This document shows, one piece after another, positions 42,270 through 50,936 of a DNA stretch of 64,000 nucleotides. The position numbers were made by a program, and so were the translations under genes. Source of the stretch: Spirochaetota bacterium (GTDB lineage: Bacteria > Spirochaetota > UBA4802 > JAFGJZ01); the NCBI GenBank assembly GCA_027858855.1, contig JAQIBV010000054.1, positions 62,001 to 126,000 on the forward strand. The letters are read 5' to 3'. Positions within the stretch are counted from its first letter, which is position 1. Each line of letters starts with the position of its first letter. The notes beneath the pieces are model-generated. The model was not told the DNA's origin. It made no database searches and was given only the letters and a program-made list of their open reading frames with translations.

Positions 42270-43571
42270 TTATACTGATTCATGCGGTCCAATTGCATTG
42301 TCATCTTCAATCGAAGTTGTTGCCCTCTTTTTGCTTTTAACAGGAATGTCTCGTATAAAGATGATGGTTAGTATAATTGTGATGACTGAGATAACAGTTG
42401 GGGTCATCCAGAACATGAAGTAGTTGGTTACACCGTCTTTTGAGTAGTAGTCGGATAGGAAACCGGCCGTAAGTGTACCAAATATACCTGAAAATCCGAA
42501 AAATATCATATTAATAAGCTGGTGTACTCCCGCCCTGTTTGTATCATTACAGAGGGTATCGACATAGATTGTCGCTGTCGCGTAAAAGAAAGTATAAATA
42601 AAACCGTTACATAACAGAGCAATTATGGTGCTGATCTGGTCTCCTGATGTCATGAAGAGCCCATAGCGCAATACCTGAAAAGAGAGCCCGATTATAAAGC
42701 TCTTTTTAAAGCCGATACCCTTGAATCCAATACGCAGGTTCTTCCGGTTTATTAGGAAGCCCCCCAGAAAGAAGCCTAACAGTGGAATGGATATTATTTC
42801 AAATGCCTGACCCAGTGTTTGCATTGCAAGATTGTTTCCATATGAATAGCCAAGATATTCCAGATAGGGGCCGGTGCCGAAATAGTAGAAACGATCCATT
42901 GTGCTTGATAAAAAGAATATAACAATTAGACTTAATAGTTCGGGACGTGCGACTGTGCGGAAAGCGTCCATTGGTATAATGTCTTTCAAGCTTTTAGGTT
43001 TGTATGGCGGTAGTGGGATGTCGGGTAAAAAGAGTGAAAGTATGCTGATTCCGACACCCATGATCGCCGCCAGTATAAACATATTTGAAACCGGTCCTTT
43101 AAACTGATTTACATAAATCTGACCGAAGACAAGCCCTGATGCTACCCAGCCTAAGGTACCAAAGACTCGAATAGTTCCGAAATGTTCCCTTCCCGTTTTT
43201 AGGTTTTTAAAAGTGACTGCATTAACAAGTCCCATGGTTGGCGCGAAAATAGCCATATAGAGCAGATAAGAAATTAATACAGAAGCAAATGTAGTTTGAT
43301 ATGCAGTGAACACGCTGAAAATTGCAGCAACCAGGTGCAATAAAGCAAGTAGGTGTCGAGCCTTAATTATTCGATCGACAAAGAAGCTAGCTGCAAGTGG
43401 TGAGAAAATCCCTGAAACGACGGTCATTGCAATGATTATCGAAGCCTGTGTTCCACCAAAGCCCAGCGTTTTTGTTAGATAGGTGCTCATTATCGGGCGA
43501 TAGGCTCCCTGTATTCCTACCTGTAAAAACATTATGGCAGCTAACAGAGAGAAGAGAGAATATTTTTTCAT
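42270..43571 (-). CDS. Major facilitator superfamily transporter
   Basis: 433 residues with 12 predicted membrane helices, split by a longer central loop ('LPPYKPKSLKDIIPMDAFRT'). The N-terminal half ('LQVGIQGAYRPIMSTYLTKT', 'FGTIRVFGTLGWVASG') resembles the nucleoside:proton symporter/LacY-like MFS branch, in which the G-x-x-R-x-W/F-G-S/T block is conserved. The substrate cannot be read from sequence. It stands alone, convergent with nadA. Confidence 0.75.
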   Translation of the reverse strand: MKKYSLFSLLAAIMFLQVGIQGAYRPIMSTYLTKTLGFGGTQASIIIAMTVVSGIFSPLAASFFVDRIIKARHLLALLHLVAAIFSVFTAYQTTFASVLISYLLYMAIFAPTMGLVNAVTFKNLKTGREHFGTIRVFGTLGWVASGLVFGQIYVNQFKGPVSNMFILAAIMGVGISILSLFLPDIPLPPYKPKSLKDIIPMDAFRTVARPELLSLIVIFFLSSTMDRFYYFGTGPYLEYLGYSYGNNLAMQTLGQAFEIISIPLLGFFLGGFLINRKNLRIGFKGIGFKKSFIIGLSFQVLRYGLFMTSGDQISTIIALLCNGFIYTFFYATATIYVDTLCNDTNRAGVHQLINMIFFGFSGIFGTLTAGFLSDYYSKDGVTNYFMFWMTPTVISVITIILTIIFIRDIPVKSKKRATTSIEDDNAIGPHESV

Positions 43572-43759
43572 TATAAAATTGTTCCATAAAGAGAAGATTT
43601 TGTGTTTATCTGTGGAATTATATCTTGGAATAAATAGGGGCGTGCCAGTTTAAATATGTTTGAAAACATAAGGCTTGCCGTTTTTTGTTTTTCCCAGTTC
43701 AGGACTGAATTGTTTGAGTGTTGCGAAAGTTCAAGAATGCTTTAGGAAAAAGAGCCTAT

Positions 43760-43833
43760 TCGGGGTGACTGGATTTGAACCAGCGGCCCCTTCGTCCCGA
43801 ACGAAGTGCGCTACCGGACAGCGCTACACCCCG
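43760..43833 (-). tRNA. tRNA-Pro(CGG)
   Basis: 74 bases: acceptor CGGGGTG paired with CACCCCG plus discriminator A; D arm with GCGC/GCGC; anticodon stem CTTCG/CGAAG around TTCGGGA (anticodon CGG, reading CCG); T arm CTGG-TTCAAAT-CCAG. CCA is not encoded. It lies in the gap 43572-44047, upstream of the MFS gene on the same strand. Confidence 0.95.
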
Positions 43834-43967
43834 AATCAGATACTATTTCGTATATCAGAATAATATGTGTCAAGAGCAATTATTGAGCTGACAGGCTGAA
43901 AAACACTCGAATTCAATGCTGATGGATTTCCTTGATTGACATTCATTTAATTATGATTGAAAATGAC

Positions 43968-43989
43968 AAAAACCGGTCGGACGGTTTTT
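43968..43989. promoter_or_regulatory. GC-core hairpin or operator before the symporter operon
   Basis: AAAAACCG and CGGTTTTT (43968-43975 with 43982-43989) enclose GTCGGA. It looks like a terminator with a T run on both strands, yet no gene end needs it; it ends 58 bases before the symporter operon start, fitting an attenuator or a TetR-type operator (such sites often have ACCG/CGGT halves). I cannot decide between these. Confidence 0.5.
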
Positions 43990-44047
43990 CTATTATGAGA
44001 AAGTAATTTTGCTTACTTGTGTATAATTAAAATTTCTGGGAGGTGTT

Positions 44048-44233
44048 ATGCTAGGTTTTCAGGATTGGGGAGTAACATTGGCTTATGTGGGTACGATTGT
44101 ATCTGCAATTATCTGTGTTGTGTATGGAATTATTAATTGGAACAAGCCTCGTGAAGATGAGACCACAGAAATCACGGAAGAACTTGAGTGGGAGAATCAT
44201 GATCCTGAGCTCAGAGAAGGAGATGAACGATGA
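44048..44233 (+). CDS. Small accessory protein of a sodium:solute symporter
   Basis: 61 residues: one membrane helix (about 9-29, 'VTLAYVGTIVSAIICVVYGI') and an acidic cytosolic tail ('REDETTEITEELEWENHD'). Small single-helix proteins of this kind precede SSS-family symporters in many anaerobes and are presumed subunits. GGGAGG lies just upstream, and the TGA stop overlaps the symporter ATG in ATGA, so the two are co-translated. Confidence 0.8.
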   Translation: MLGFQDWGVTLAYVGTIVSAIICVVYGIINWNKPREDETTEITEELEWENHDPELREGDER

Positions 44234-45828
44234 AAATGCTATTTTTGGGTGTTATTGTAGTACTCTATCTTTCAGTTATCGCCCTTCTGGGTTATAAGGG
44301 ATTTAAGAAAACGAAAAATGCCTCTGATTACCTGTTGGCTGGTCGAAAAATTCATCCTATGATTATGGCGATTTCGTATGGCGCAACTTTTATCAGTACC
44401 TCTGCAATTATTGGTTTTGGTGGAGCTGCAGCCGTGTTCGGTATGGGTGTATTGTGGTTAACAGTATTAAATATTTTTGTGGGTATATTTATTGCTTTCG
44501 TTTTTTTCGGGCTTAGAACAAGAAAAATGGGGCATAACCTTGATGCTCACACTTTTCCCGAATTGTTAGGTCGGCGTTTTGATTCTCAGTTCTTACAATC
44601 GGCAGGGGGATTGTTGATTTTTCTTGCGATGCCGTTGTATGCGGCTGCGATTATTATCGGTGGAGCCCATTTTATGGCTACAACGCTGACTATACCCTAT
44701 GAAGTTGCGCTTATTGTTTTTGTTGGTATTGTAGCGGTTTATGTCATTATGGGGGGGATGCGTGGTGTGATGTATACCGACGCATTTCAGGGAACCATCA
44801 TGTTTGTGAGTATGATTATTTTGCTTGTTAGTATTTATGCGTCCACAGGCGGTATTGTTGCTGCTCATACAAAATTAACAGAACTTGCTCCGGAGGCTGT
44901 AAAGATCTGGGGTGGAGCCGGACATCAGGGGTGGACTGCGATGCCAGTTTTCTGGTCGCCATTATGGCAGCAGCTTGTAACTACAATTGTTCTTGGTGTT
45001 GGTATTGGAGTATTGGCACAGCCGCAGCTGGTTGTACGATTTATGACCGTAAAGAGCGGACATGAGTTAAACCGTGCAGTTTTAGCCGGTGGTGTCTTTA
45101 TTATGATGATGACAGGGGTTGCCTTTGTTGTTGGTGCGCTTGCGAATGTCTACTTCTTTGAGAATGTCGGATCAATAGCATTGATTGCTGCAGATAAGAA
45201 GACTGACACAATTATCCCCTTATTTATAAAAAGTGCAATGCCTTGGTGGTTTACTTCTCTTTTTCTGATTACTCTTCTTGCTGCGGCCATGTCTACTCTT
45301 TCAAGTCAGTTTCATACAATGGGTTCGGCTTTTGGTCGGGATTTTATTGAAAACGGGTTAAAGATTAAGGTCAAGGATTCAATGACAATAAGTAAGCTTG
45401 CTATGATAGTGGCTATTCTGCTGGCTACAATGCTGGCCTTTGGTTTGCCTCTTTTCTACAGCGAGGGAACGGCAATAATTGCCACAGGTACAGCGATCTT
45501 CTTTGGGCTGTGTGCATCCGCTTTTTTGCCGATGTTTATTGGAGCACTCTATTTCAAGAGAATGTCTGCAACTGCTGCTCTTGCCAGTTTTTGGTTCGGA
45601 TTAGGTGTGAGTCTGTTTTCACTGGTTTTTATTCACATAAAGGAGTCTAAACCGATTGGTTTGTGTAACCTTCTTTTTGGTGTGGATACTCTGATACCTG
45701 CGATGCAGTATCTTGACCCTTTGATTCTTGCTCTACCAATATCAGCATTGGTAGCGATTGTAGTAACTCTTTTTACGGAAAAACCATCTGATACTGTTGT
45801 TGACCGCGCATTTAAAAGCATTGGTTAA
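44230..45828 (+). CDS. Sodium:solute symporter (SSS family)
   Basis: 532 residues with about 13 membrane helices and the LeuT-like SSS fold. Family blocks visible are 'SDYLLAGRKIHPMIMAISYG', 'TFISTSAIIGFGGAAAVFG' (sodium-site region), 'GGMRGVMYTDAFQGTIM' and 'LAAAMSTLSSQFHTMGSAFG'. Substrates of this family include sugars, amino acids and short organic acids; which one is used here cannot be told from sequence. It forms a two-gene operon with the small accessory protein. A strong 12-base hairpin follows. Confidence 0.87.
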   Translation: MKMLFLGVIVVLYLSVIALLGYKGFKKTKNASDYLLAGRKIHPMIMAISYGATFISTSAIIGFGGAAAVFGMGVLWLTVLNIFVGIFIAFVFFGLRTRKMGHNLDAHTFPELLGRRFDSQFLQSAGGLLIFLAMPLYAAAIIIGGAHFMATTLTIPYEVALIVFVGIVAVYVIMGGMRGVMYTDAFQGTIMFVSMIILLVSIYASTGGIVAAHTKLTELAPEAVKIWGGAGHQGWTAMPVFWSPLWQQLVTTIVLGVGIGVLAQPQLVVRFMTVKSGHELNRAVLAGGVFIMMMTGVAFVVGALANVYFFENVGSIALIAADKKTDTIIPLFIKSAMPWWFTSLFLITLLAAAMSTLSSQFHTMGSAFGRDFIENGLKIKVKDSMTISKLAMIVAILLATMLAFGLPLFYSEGTAIIATGTAIFFGLCASAFLPMFIGALYFKRMSATAALASFWFGLGVSLFSLVFIHIKESKPIGLCNLLFGVDTLIPAMQYLDPLILALPISALVAIVVTLFTEKPSDTVVDRAFKSIG

Positions 45829-45842
45829 GGAAATAAATCAGG

Positions 45843-45875
45843 AGTACTCTGTTCTACCAAAAGGAACAGAGTACT
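45843..45875 (+). terminator. Terminator hairpin after the symporter
   Basis: Twelve-base perfect arms (45843-45854 with 45864-45875) enclose a nine-base loop. The following bases are only moderately T-rich. Confidence 0.65.
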
Positions 45876-45922
45876 TGTTAGTCTGAAGTGAAATTTAGGA
45901 AATTCGGTTGTAGGGGGTAGGA

Positions 45923-46945
45923 ATGAAGAAAATTTTAATAATTGGCGGAACCGGAACTATTAGCACTGCTGTAACGAACTTGTCCGCAGAAAAAGGTGAT
46001 ACTGTTTACTTGTTAAATCGAGGACAGCGAAAATTAGATACCACAAAAGATAATATTATAAATCTTACGTGTGACATTAATTCTGAGAATGAAGTTAGCA
46101 AACTGATTAATGATTTGCACTTAGATGTTGTTGCTGATTTCATATCATTTGTTCCACAGCATCTTGAGCGAAACTATAAGTTGTTCAAGAATAAAGTGTC
46201 TCAGTATATCTTTATCAGTTCTGCTTCTGCTTATCAAAAACCTCTTTCTGATTATAGGGTTACAGAAGGGACACCTCTTTCAAACCCCTTTTGGGAGTAT
46301 TCCCGAAATAAGATTGCTTGTGAAGAGTATTTAATGCAACTTTATAGAGAAAGCGGTTTTCCCGTTACTATTGTTCGCCCAAGCCATACCTATGATGAGC
46401 GGTCGATACCTCTTGGTGTACATGGAGAAAAGGGAAGCTGGCAGGTCGCAAAGCGAATGATTGAAGGAAAACCTGTTATTATACATGGGGATGGTACTTC
46501 TCTATGGACAATGACCCATAATAGTGATTTTGCTCGTGGTTTTATTGGCCTGTTTGGAAACATTCATGCAATCGGTGAATCAGTACACATTACCTCAGAT
46601 GAGACTGTAACATGGAATCAGGTGTATCACGCAATAGCTAAGGCTTTGGGTGTTAAGCTTGATGCTGTTCATATTGCTTCTGACTTTTTAGCGGCTGTTG
46701 GTGATTATGATTTTGAAGGAAGCCTTCTTGGTGATAAAGCATATAGTGTCGCGTTTGATAACAGTAAAATCAAGAGATTGGTTCCGGAATTTATAGCGAC
46801 GAAGCGGTTTGATGAGGGCATAAAAGAGACTGTGGACTATGTCTTAGCTCATCCTGAATATCAGCATGAAGATAATGAGTTTGATGATTGGTGTGATCGT
46901 ATTATTAAAGTTTACATGAACGCGATTAATGATTTGAATTCCTGA
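45923..46945 (+). CDS. NAD-dependent epimerase/dehydratase-like SDR protein
   Basis: 340 residues of the extended short-chain dehydrogenase family. Nucleotide-binding 'ILIIGGTGTISTAVTNL' starts the protein; 'YIFISSASAYQ' is followed by the catalytic-region 'YSRNKIACEEYL' (Y-x3-K). 'VTIVRPSHTYDERSI' and 'DEGIKETVDYVLAHPEYQ' resemble sugar-nucleotide epimerases and related reductases of the isoflavone-reductase/NAD-epimerase group. The substrate is unknown. The last 20 bases overlap the end of the convergent AraC-type gene. Confidence 0.75.
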   Translation: MKKILIIGGTGTISTAVTNLSAEKGDTVYLLNRGQRKLDTTKDNIINLTCDINSENEVSKLINDLHLDVVADFISFVPQHLERNYKLFKNKVSQYIFISSASAYQKPLSDYRVTEGTPLSNPFWEYSRNKIACEEYLMQLYRESGFPVTIVRPSHTYDERSIPLGVHGEKGSWQVAKRMIEGKPVIIHGDGTSLWTMTHNSDFARGFIGLFGNIHAIGESVHITSDETVTWNQVYHAIAKALGVKLDAVHIASDFLAAVGDYDFEGSLLGDKAYSVAFDNSKIKRLVPEFIATKRFDEGIKETVDYVLAHPEYQHEDNEFDDWCDRIIKVYMNAINDLNS

Positions 46946-48029
46946 ATTCTTTTGGAGAAATGCCTTCAACGGTTTTAAATATTTTATTGAAGTGCGTCAC
47001 AGTGTTATAACCAACAGAATAGGCTATATCAATTATTTTAGTGTTACTGTTTGATAACATCTCTTTGGCTTGGTCGATTCTGAGTTTATTGATGTATTGT
47101 TTGAAACTCAGGTGTGAGGTCTCTTTGATTAAAGCGGGAATAATATAAATTGAAATATTGGTCTGTTTCGAGACGTAGTCAATCGTCAGTTTTGGATCAG
47201 TAAAATGTTTATCCAGGTAATCAATTAGTTTCATTATAAGTCGTTCTTTTTCATTGTCAAGCTCAAGGTTCTTGTGAACAAGGATTATTTTTTCAGCCTT
47301 TGTTACCGTTTTTCTTAGGCGGATGAAGTAGATAAAACCAAAAAATAGTAGGTATGCAACCGACAGTTTTAAAAAGTTTTTTATAATAATTAAGGATCTC
47401 TTTTTTTCAACAGTTATTGACGCAATTTCGATCTCACCCTTATGAAGTTGGGTGTCTGTACTGACAAGAATTTCCAGAGCATACAGGGACTCTGGTTGTA
47501 TCTCTCGGATTCGTTTTTTCTTTATCCGGTTTCTTGTGAGCCACCATTCAGGTATTTTAAAGTCTGAAAAGGATATGCTGTTTTTATGCATGCCCTTCTC
47601 TGTGTTGGACATGGCGCTAAAGTAGGTGGTTATGTATTGATGGCTGTCATTTGGTTCATGATAGATAGAGATATCTGTTATAAGATTGATCATTATTGAA
47701 TGAACTGAGATTGAATCAAGATTGATTACTAGTTGATCGTAATCAGAAATTTCAAATGGAATTTTGTTGTTTGACTCGAGCTTAATCCCGACATATGGAA
47801 ATGCAAACCCAGTTTTCAACTCGTATCGTAGTAATATCATCTCATTATTGGTTTCGAGCCTTACTATTTCAGAGTTACCGCTGTCGTATGCGTCAGTTAC
47901 ACCTGACAGGGTAAATTGAGAATTTGGGAATATATGCTTTTTGTTATTTCGGTAATCTGGAATGGTAAGTAGAAATAAAAATACAGGAAACAAAAGAATC
48001 GGGATCAGTATTGATTTTCCAAGTTTCAT
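46926..48029 (-). CDS. Membrane-anchored AraC-type transcriptional regulator
   Basis: 367 residues: an N-terminal membrane segment (about 7-23), a periplasmic region of ~180 residues rich in beta strands, a second membrane segment (about 215-237, 'LSVAYLLFFGFIYFIRLRK'), and a C-terminal AraC DNA-binding domain (about 265-367; 'HFTDPKLTIDYVSKQTNISI', 'IIDIAYSVGYNTVTHFNKIF', 'GISPKEFR'). This one-piece receptor-regulator arrangement lets an external ligand control transcription directly. The convergent SDR gene and the secreted protein 561 bases upstream are the natural candidates for targets; that is inference. Confidence 0.82.
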   Translation of the reverse strand: MKLGKSILIPILLFPVFLFLLTIPDYRNNKKHIFPNSQFTLSGVTDAYDSGNSEIVRLETNNEMILLRYELKTGFAFPYVGIKLESNNKIPFEISDYDQLVINLDSISVHSIMINLITDISIYHEPNDSHQYITTYFSAMSNTEKGMHKNSISFSDFKIPEWWLTRNRIKKKRIREIQPESLYALEILVSTDTQLHKGEIEIASITVEKKRSLIIIKNFLKLSVAYLLFFGFIYFIRLRKTVTKAEKIILVHKNLELDNEKERLIMKLIDYLDKHFTDPKLTIDYVSKQTNISIYIIPALIKETSHLSFKQYINKLRIDQAKEMLSNSNTKIIDIAYSVGYNTVTHFNKIFKTVEGISPKEFRNSNH

Positions 48030-48590
48030 TATTTCGTATATCCATTTAGCATTCTTATCATTAAATGTAGTTAAACATTATTACCTTTGATGACAAGAAG
48101 AATTTATTGAGTTTACCTCTTAAATTGACCTGCATTCTGAAATTCAGATATTTTTTAAGGTCAGAAATTATTTCAGCCAACTTGCAAAAATTATGGGAAC
48201 GCTTTCATTCCGAGTCGATGCACAAGGATGTCCCCAAAAACGTCAGGGGCTCTGTTTGAAAATGTAACATGGTTTGTGACGTTGCAAAAGTCCTTAATTA
48301 TTTGGGGTTGTCATTCTTGAAAAAGAACAAGTTTATTCAAAAAAAGAAGAATTATTTTTTAGAATAAATAACCATTTTCAAAAAAACAACAAGATTTAAT
48401 TATGCTAAAAAGTTTATAATGAAGCGTCACTCGCAAGTATATTCCCTTATGCAAGCGATTTCATTTTAGATCTCTTTTTGCTTGTAACGAGAATGATATA
48501 TAAAGAATGGGTGGCTTCGTTTATCGCAGAGATCATTCATTCGTTTAGCATGCTTTCTGCAAAAAAAAAGGAGTTTTAAGAGGGTTGTTT
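48030..48590. promoter_or_regulatory. Long regulatory gap between the AraC-type gene and the secreted-protein gene
   Basis: 561 bases between divergent genes. I see no convincing ORF. TATAAT at 48415-48420, without a clear -35 box, would start a ~165-base leader to the secreted protein, a pattern expected for activator-dependent promoters. A CTTG/CAAG repeat lies near 48318-48333. A fragment at about 48228-48252 (GTCCCCAAAAACGTCAGGGG) is reminiscent of the GGGGACGG repeats elsewhere in the window. AT content is very high before 48420. Confidence 0.35.
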
Positions 48591-49187
48591 ATGAAAAAAA
48601 TTACTACGTTTTCAACATTTGCTGTTTTTTTTCTTTTATTCACTTCAATTCTTGCCGCACCAAAAACAGGTGGGGTTCCTGATTCTATTCAGGGTGCATT
48701 TTATGATCCATCATACAAACCGATTTATTTAACTGGTGTTTCTGCCAAACCGGATACCTGGCAAACTTACAAGGTCGCGATAAAAAAAAGTAGTGTCGTT
48801 TATGATGGTAAAGGTGGTTCGTTTAAAGGTTTTACTATGTTGAGAATTAAGTCTAATACCGAAAAACCCGGTGTTGTTCTCGCTGTTTACTTTGCTAATG
48901 TTGCCGTTATTGATGCTTCAGGTAAAAAAGTTATGGATTTTTCTTTTAAAGATGGTGAAAACCATGGCCCATACGTTTCCTGGGGTTCTCAGGGTTCAGG
49001 TACAGGAAAGATCGAAACAATAAAAGGTAAAAAAGCATTTACTCTTTTTGGAACAACCGGTACCCAGTATGGCTCAACCGGACTTGAAGTTCAGTGGGTT
49101 ATGCCTAAAAGTCCGACTGGTGGTTCATGGGATTTTTCAAAGCCTGGTTACACACTGTCTTTTGATTACTATATTTCTACGAAATAG
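48591..49187 (+). CDS. Secreted protein of unknown function
   Basis: 198 residues from the ATG at 48591 (GAGGG upstream; a TTG six bases earlier is in frame but less likely). A clear signal peptide ends near 'SILAAPKT'. The mature part is rich in Gly, Ser, Thr and aromatic residues and has the strand pattern of a beta sandwich ('GFTMLRIKSN', 'GVVLAVYFANVAVIDASGKK', 'TLSFDYYIS'), with no cysteines. I recognise no family. It has its own promoter region and strong terminator, so it is a single-gene unit next to an extracellular-sensing AraC regulator. Confidence 0.65.
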   Translation: MKKITTFSTFAVFFLLFTSILAAPKTGGVPDSIQGAFYDPSYKPIYLTGVSAKPDTWQTYKVAIKKSSVVYDGKGGSFKGFTMLRIKSNTEKPGVVLAVYFANVAVIDASGKKVMDFSFKDGENHGPYVSWGSQGSGTGKIETIKGKKAFTLFGTTGTQYGSTGLEVQWVMPKSPTGGSWDFSKPGYTLSFDYYISTK

Positions 49188-49204
49188 AACTAGATGTCTA
49201 TTTC

Positions 49205-49232
49205 AGGCGTTCTGACAAGGAACGCCTTTTTT
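49205..49232 (+). terminator. Terminator after the secreted-protein gene
   Basis: AGGCGTTC and GAACGCCT (49205-49212 with 49220-49227) with a seven-base loop are followed by TTTTT. Confidence 0.9.
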
Positions 49233-49235
49233 CTA

Positions 49236-49266
49236 AAATTTGTTATCATGATATGGCAACAAATTT
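49236..49266. repeat. Inverted repeat upstream of gpsA
   Basis: AAATTTGTT (49236-49244) and AACAAATTT (49258-49266) are exact complements with a 13-base spacer, 80 bases before the gpsA start. It may be an operator; no regulator is identifiable. Confidence 0.45.
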
Positions 49267-49345
49267 CCCCATTTTATTCTTGCCTATAAACACACCTGAT
49301 ATTAGCCTTCATTTAATAATAGAATAAAGCTTATTTGGGGGAACA

Positions 49346-50374
49346 ATGTATAATATCGCTGTTGTTGGTGCGGGGGCATTCGGTACTTCTCTTGCAATGT
49401 ATTGCAAAGGCCTGGGTTATAATGTTAAAGTCTGGTGTTTTGAGAAAGACTTGCCGGCAATTGTGGCTGAAAAGGGTGAAAATACGGTATATCTGCCGGG
49501 CTACACATTCCCTAAGTCGGTTAAGTTTGTGAACGACCCAGAAGAAGCTGTAAAAGAAGCTGATCTGGTTCTTTTTGTTCCACCTTCTGCTCATTTAAGA
49601 CAAACAGCTGGATTATTTAAAAATATTATTACTGATAAACAATTGATCTTAACTGCTACAAAGGGCATTGAACACGGTACATGTATGTTAATGTCTCAGA
49701 TTATGGAAGAGGTTTTTCCGGAATATGTATCGAATATGGCATTTTTATCAGGACCTTCGTTTGCTAAGGATGTTGCGGCAGGTTATCCCACAGATTTATC
49801 ATGCGCTTCATTTAATATGGAAGTTGCTCATAAGATTCAGAAAATGTTACATTCTTCGATTATTCGTATTTACACCAATGATGATGTAGTTGGTGTCGAA
49901 TTGGGTGGCTCAGTGAAAAATGTACTGGCTATTGCCTGTGGTGTCAGTGATGGGCTTGGTCTTGGGCTGTCTGCTCGTGCGGCATTAATGACTCGTGGAC
50001 TTGCGGAGATTACCCGTCTTGGTTCGGCAATGGGGGCGAATCCTTTGACTTTTCAAGGTCTTTCAGGGGTCGGTGATCTAATTCTGACATGTACCGGAGA
50101 TCTTTCACGTAACAGGACTTTGGGGAAAAAGCTTGCTGAGGGTAAAACTGCTGAAGAAATTGTTAATTCTCAAAAATCAGTTGCAGAAGGTTATGTGACA
50201 GCAAAGCCGGTTGTAGAGTTGGCAAAACGGCATAATATTGAGATGCCCATTTCCGAGGCGGTATATAAGGTCTGTTATGAGGGTGCTGATTTGAAGAAAA
50301 GTGTTATGAAACTTATGAATCGGTCGGAGAAAGATGAGTTTGAGGGTATTAATTCACCTATATCTGAAGAATAA
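49346..50374 (+). CDS. gpsA: Glycerol-3-phosphate dehydrogenase [NAD(P)+]
   Basis: Reduces dihydroxyacetone phosphate to sn-glycerol 3-phosphate, the backbone for phospholipids such as those headed by PssA. 342 residues: Rossmann start 'IAVVGAGAFGTSLAMYC', 'LVLFVPPSAHLR', 'GPSFAKDVAAGYPT', the conserved Lys in 'LGGSVKNVLAIACG' and 'LSGVGDLILTCTGDLSRN'. The length and motifs are standard. A GGGGG run precedes the ATG. The end overlaps the convergent gene by 17 bases. Confidence 0.95.
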   Translation: MYNIAVVGAGAFGTSLAMYCKGLGYNVKVWCFEKDLPAIVAEKGENTVYLPGYTFPKSVKFVNDPEEAVKEADLVLFVPPSAHLRQTAGLFKNIITDKQLILTATKGIEHGTCMLMSQIMEEVFPEYVSNMAFLSGPSFAKDVAAGYPTDLSCASFNMEVAHKIQKMLHSSIIRIYTNDDVVGVELGGSVKNVLAIACGVSDGLGLGLSARAALMTRGLAEITRLGSAMGANPLTFQGLSGVGDLILTCTGDLSRNRTLGKKLAEGKTAEEIVNSQKSVAEGYVTAKPVVELAKRHNIEMPISEAVYKVCYEGADLKKSVMKLMNRSEKDEFEGINSPISEE

Positions 50375-50846
50375 AGTTCCGATTTTCAAAGTTCTGCTTG
50401 ATAGTTATCGTGTTTTCATCTGAGTTTCCCCAAATGAAGGAAAAGGTTTGGTTCCCTTTTTTTTGACCGGCAAAAACGGAATAAAAAACAACAAAACTAC
50501 CATTATCATTACTGAATGTGTCGCCAAGAAGCTCCTCAAGAATTTGTTCACAATAACAGTCAAAAGCAAGAGTTGACATTAATGAAAATGTGTATTTGTG
50601 AAGTCGGTCAATGTCACCATATTTTTCATAACTTATTTCATTAAGATAAATATGAACAGTTTTCCAAGTTTCTGCAGGTTTTTGATATTGAGTTGTGGAA
50701 AATCTGTATCTGCTTTTCTTTAATTTTGGTATGTATTTATTGAGACAGAGTACAATGAACTTAGTTTTAGAGATATTAGCTTGTGTACAGTACTTCTCTA
50801 AACGTTCATAACGGCTGTACTCCATAGTGATGGTTGTTTCTATCAT
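50358..50846 (-). CDS. Small protein with ribbon-helix-helix-like N-terminus
   Basis: 162 residues. The first ~50 residues fit a ribbon-helix-helix DNA-binding fold: a short strand (IETTITM), helix 'SRYERLEKYCTQANIS' and helix 'KTKFIVLCLNKYIPKL'. The remainder is of mixed strand and helix with no recognised domain ('YCEQILEELLGDTFSNDNG', 'SFVVFYSVFAGQKKGNQTFS'). It could be a repressor or a single-gene orphan; no toxin or partner gene is adjacent. GGAGG precedes the start. Its end overlaps gpsA on the other strand. Confidence 0.55.
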   Translation of the reverse strand: MIETTITMEYSRYERLEKYCTQANISKTKFIVLCLNKYIPKLKKSRYRFSTTQYQKPAETWKTVHIYLNEISYEKYGDIDRLHKYTFSLMSTLAFDCYCEQILEELLGDTFSNDNGSFVVFYSVFAGQKKGNQTFSFIWGNSDENTITIKQNFENRNFILQI

Positions 50847-50936
50847 GTCATTCCTCCTTTTTGTTGCTCATAATTAACAACGAAAAAAAAGGAGAAATGG
50901 GTGAAAAATATTTATTTTTTTAAAAGACTTAGGATA

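Noticed and set aside
43625-43660. Sigma-54-like element (TGGCACG) on the minus strand before the MFS gene
   Set aside because: The -12 part reads TATT instead of TTGC, and the essential GC pair is missing.
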